A stretch of DNA of 21,035 nucleotides from JAHRAH01 sp051009015 (GTDB lineage Bacteria > Pseudomonadota > Gammaproteobacteria > Tethybacterales > Persebacteraceae), in contig JBPCWZ010000139.1 in assembly GCA_051009015.1 (NCBI GenBank), positions 1 through 21,035 of the forward strand. Direction: 5' to 3'. A program made the translations under genes and the position numbers. The notes under the pieces are model-generated. The model was not told the origin of the DNA, did not search any database, and saw nothing but the letters and a program-made list of their open reading frames with translations. Below are positions 20,121 through 21,035 of this stretch, in pieces. Position 1 is the stretch's first letter; every line of letters begins with the position of its first letter.

Positions 20121-20910
20121 GACGATAAAACACCGCTTCGTCTTCAAGGCGCACCGCCGTCAAACCGCCGCCCCAAGCCGCGCCGGTATCCAAAGCCAGC
20201 AAGTTGCGGCGATGCACAAAACCCAGCGCCGCCCAATGCCCGCAAATAATAACCATCTTTGCGGTTTTGCGCCCGGCAATGTCAAACCACGGGCGGCTGT
20301 CCGGCGGGGCATCTTTCGGCGCGCCCGAAAACTTCAACAACATCCCGCCGTCATCATCACAAACACGCAGACGCGTCAGGGCATTGACAATCACCCGCCA
20401 GCGGTCAAAACCTTCAAGAGTCGGCGACCAGTTATCAGGAGTATCGCCATACAACACTTTGGCAAAATCATGCCATTCTTCGCCGCCGATAACCGCCGAT
20501 GCTTCGGCGGCAAGGCGGACAACTTCATCGCCGTCCCACATCGGCAAAACACCGGCATGCACCATCAGATAATCGCCTTCGCGATATGCCAGCGGCATCG
20601 TCCGCAACCACGCGCACAAATCATCGCCATCTTCGGCGCGCAGAATATCGCCAATGGTATCGTCAGCCCGCGGTTTGACCGCTCCGGCATGCGCGGCGAG
20701 CAGATGCAAATCATGATTACCCAAAACCAGCGTTATCATCGCGCGGTTTTTATACAGCCAGCGCAAAGTCGCCAGCGATTGCCCGCCCCGATTTATCACA
20801 TCGCCGACCAGCCACAACCTGTCGCGCGCGCCGTCAAAACCGGCGTCATCAAGCAAACGCCGCAGCAAATCCAAACAGCCGTGAATATCGCCGACAGCGT
20901 AAGTCGCCAC
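20110..20910 (-). CDS. apaH: ApaH, symmetrical bis(5'-nucleosyl)-tetraphosphatase
   Basis: 266 residues, normal length. It cleaves Ap4A symmetrically to two ADP, and in some bacteria removes Np4 caps from RNA 5' ends. Metallophosphoesterase motifs are intact: GDIHG (7-11), GDVINRG (36-42), GNHD (64-67), MVHAG and GHWAALG. The C-terminal LLALDTGAAWGGGLTAVRLE is typical of ApaH. It uses a GTG start at 20910 with no obvious SD, 14 bases after the stop of the upstream gene, suggesting translational coupling. In many proteobacteria apaH follows ksgA/apaG; here it precedes pyrB. Confidence 0.93.
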   Translation of the reverse strand: MATYAVGDIHGCLDLLRRLLDDAGFDGARDRLWLVGDVINRGGQSLATLRWLYKNRAMITLVLGNHDLHLLAAHAGAVKPRADDTIGDILRAEDGDDLCAWLRTMPLAYREGDYLMVHAGVLPMWDGDEVVRLAAEASAVIGGEEWHDFAKVLYGDTPDNWSPTLEGFDRWRVIVNALTRLRVCDDDGGMLLKFSGAPKDAPPDSRPWFDIAGRKTAKMVIICGHWAALGFVHRRNLLALDTGAAWGGGLTAVRLEDEAVFYRHAR

Positions 20911-20924
20911 CGGCGGGATAGTGC

Positions 20925-21035
20925 CTATTGCGGCAGGCGCGGATATATCCGCCCGTGCGGTTGAATGTTTTGTTCGGTCTTTTCGGCGGGCACGATGCGC
21001 CTATCTTCAACGACCGCATTGATATACAGCGCGAG
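20925..21035 (-). CDS. 3' end of an unidentified gene upstream of apaH, 5' partial
   Basis: The minus strand is open from the window edge to a TAG at 20925-20927, giving 36 residues (from LALYINAVVEDRR to HGRIYPRLPQ). Codon use and the tight 14-base gap to apaH suggest a real upstream gene of the same operon. The tail does not match the end of ApaG or KsgA as I know them. I cannot name the family from this fragment. Confidence 0.5.
   Translation of the reverse strand, partial: LALYINAVVEDRRIVPAEKTEQNIQPHGRIYPRLPQ

Noticed and set aside
19714..20964. 416-residue plus-strand open frame opposite pyrB and apaH
   Set aside because: Spans two convincing minus-strand genes and has no domain signal.
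1..21035. tRNA, rRNA or riboswitch
   Set aside because: No cloverleaf, CCA-ending tRNA or known riboswitch core was noticed on either strand; nearly all sequence is protein-coding or short repeats. A covariance-model search would be decisive.

Overview
The window is bacterial chromosome, most likely from a gammaproteobacterium or a close betaproteobacterial relative. The main clue is the petA-petB-petC-sspA-sspB order, typical of those classes. The PVWY form of the cytochrome b Qo motif, an MSHA/type II-secretion-like gene set, RlmB, COX15-type heme A synthase and ApaH fit. The genome is very compact: most neighbouring genes overlap by 1 to 11 bases (ATGA or TAATG junctions). No rRNA, tRNA, transposase, phage gene or CRISPR array was seen. 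All similarity calls are from reading the protein sequence, without database searches.

Layout. (1) 3-1133 (+): the end of an inverse-autotransporter (intimin/invasin-type) beta-barrel, cut by the window edge. It runs into low-complexity sequence that looks frameshifted and decayed. (2) About 900-1750: no convincing gene, but dense in repeats: six 25-bp Neisseria dRS3-like palindromes, many short hairpins with AAA or CAA loops, and a roughly 330-bp element bounded by 46-bp inverted repeats. (3) 1753-14940 (-): twelve co-directional genes that read as one transcription unit, starting from a good sigma70-type promoter at 15005-15033. In transcription order they are a secretin (MshL-like), a TPR protein (MshN-like), an assembly ATPase (GspE/MshE), a platform protein (GspF/MshG), a GspL/MshI-like protein, a PilO/GspM-like protein, a small exported protein (MshK-like), then the cytochrome bc1 complex (Rieske, cytochrome b, cytochrome c1), then SspA and SspB. 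(4) 15080-16836 (-): rlmB and heme A synthase, with a hairpin-plus-T-tract terminator between rlmB and the secretin promoter. (5) 16962-18430 (+): a GFA-family zinc protein and an exported glycerophosphodiester phosphodiesterase. (6) 18408-21035 (-): an amino-acid-type ABC ATPase, pyrB, apaH and the 3' end of an unidentified gene.

How the genes work together. The seven machine genes supply the core of a type IV pilus or type II secretion-like apparatus (outer-membrane channel, alignment proteins, platform and motor). No pilin, prepilin peptidase or MshM-type ATPase is in the window. The bc1 genes pass electrons from ubiquinol to cytochrome c, and heme A synthase implies an aa3-type terminal oxidase, so the cell respires aerobically. 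SspA and SspB act in stringent-starvation transcription and ClpXP substrate delivery. The strongest oddities are the translational coupling of the envelope machine to the bc1 operon, G7/G8 tracts inside three consecutive machine genes (one of which could fuse two genes by a single-base slip), and the decayed adhesin next to the repeat island.
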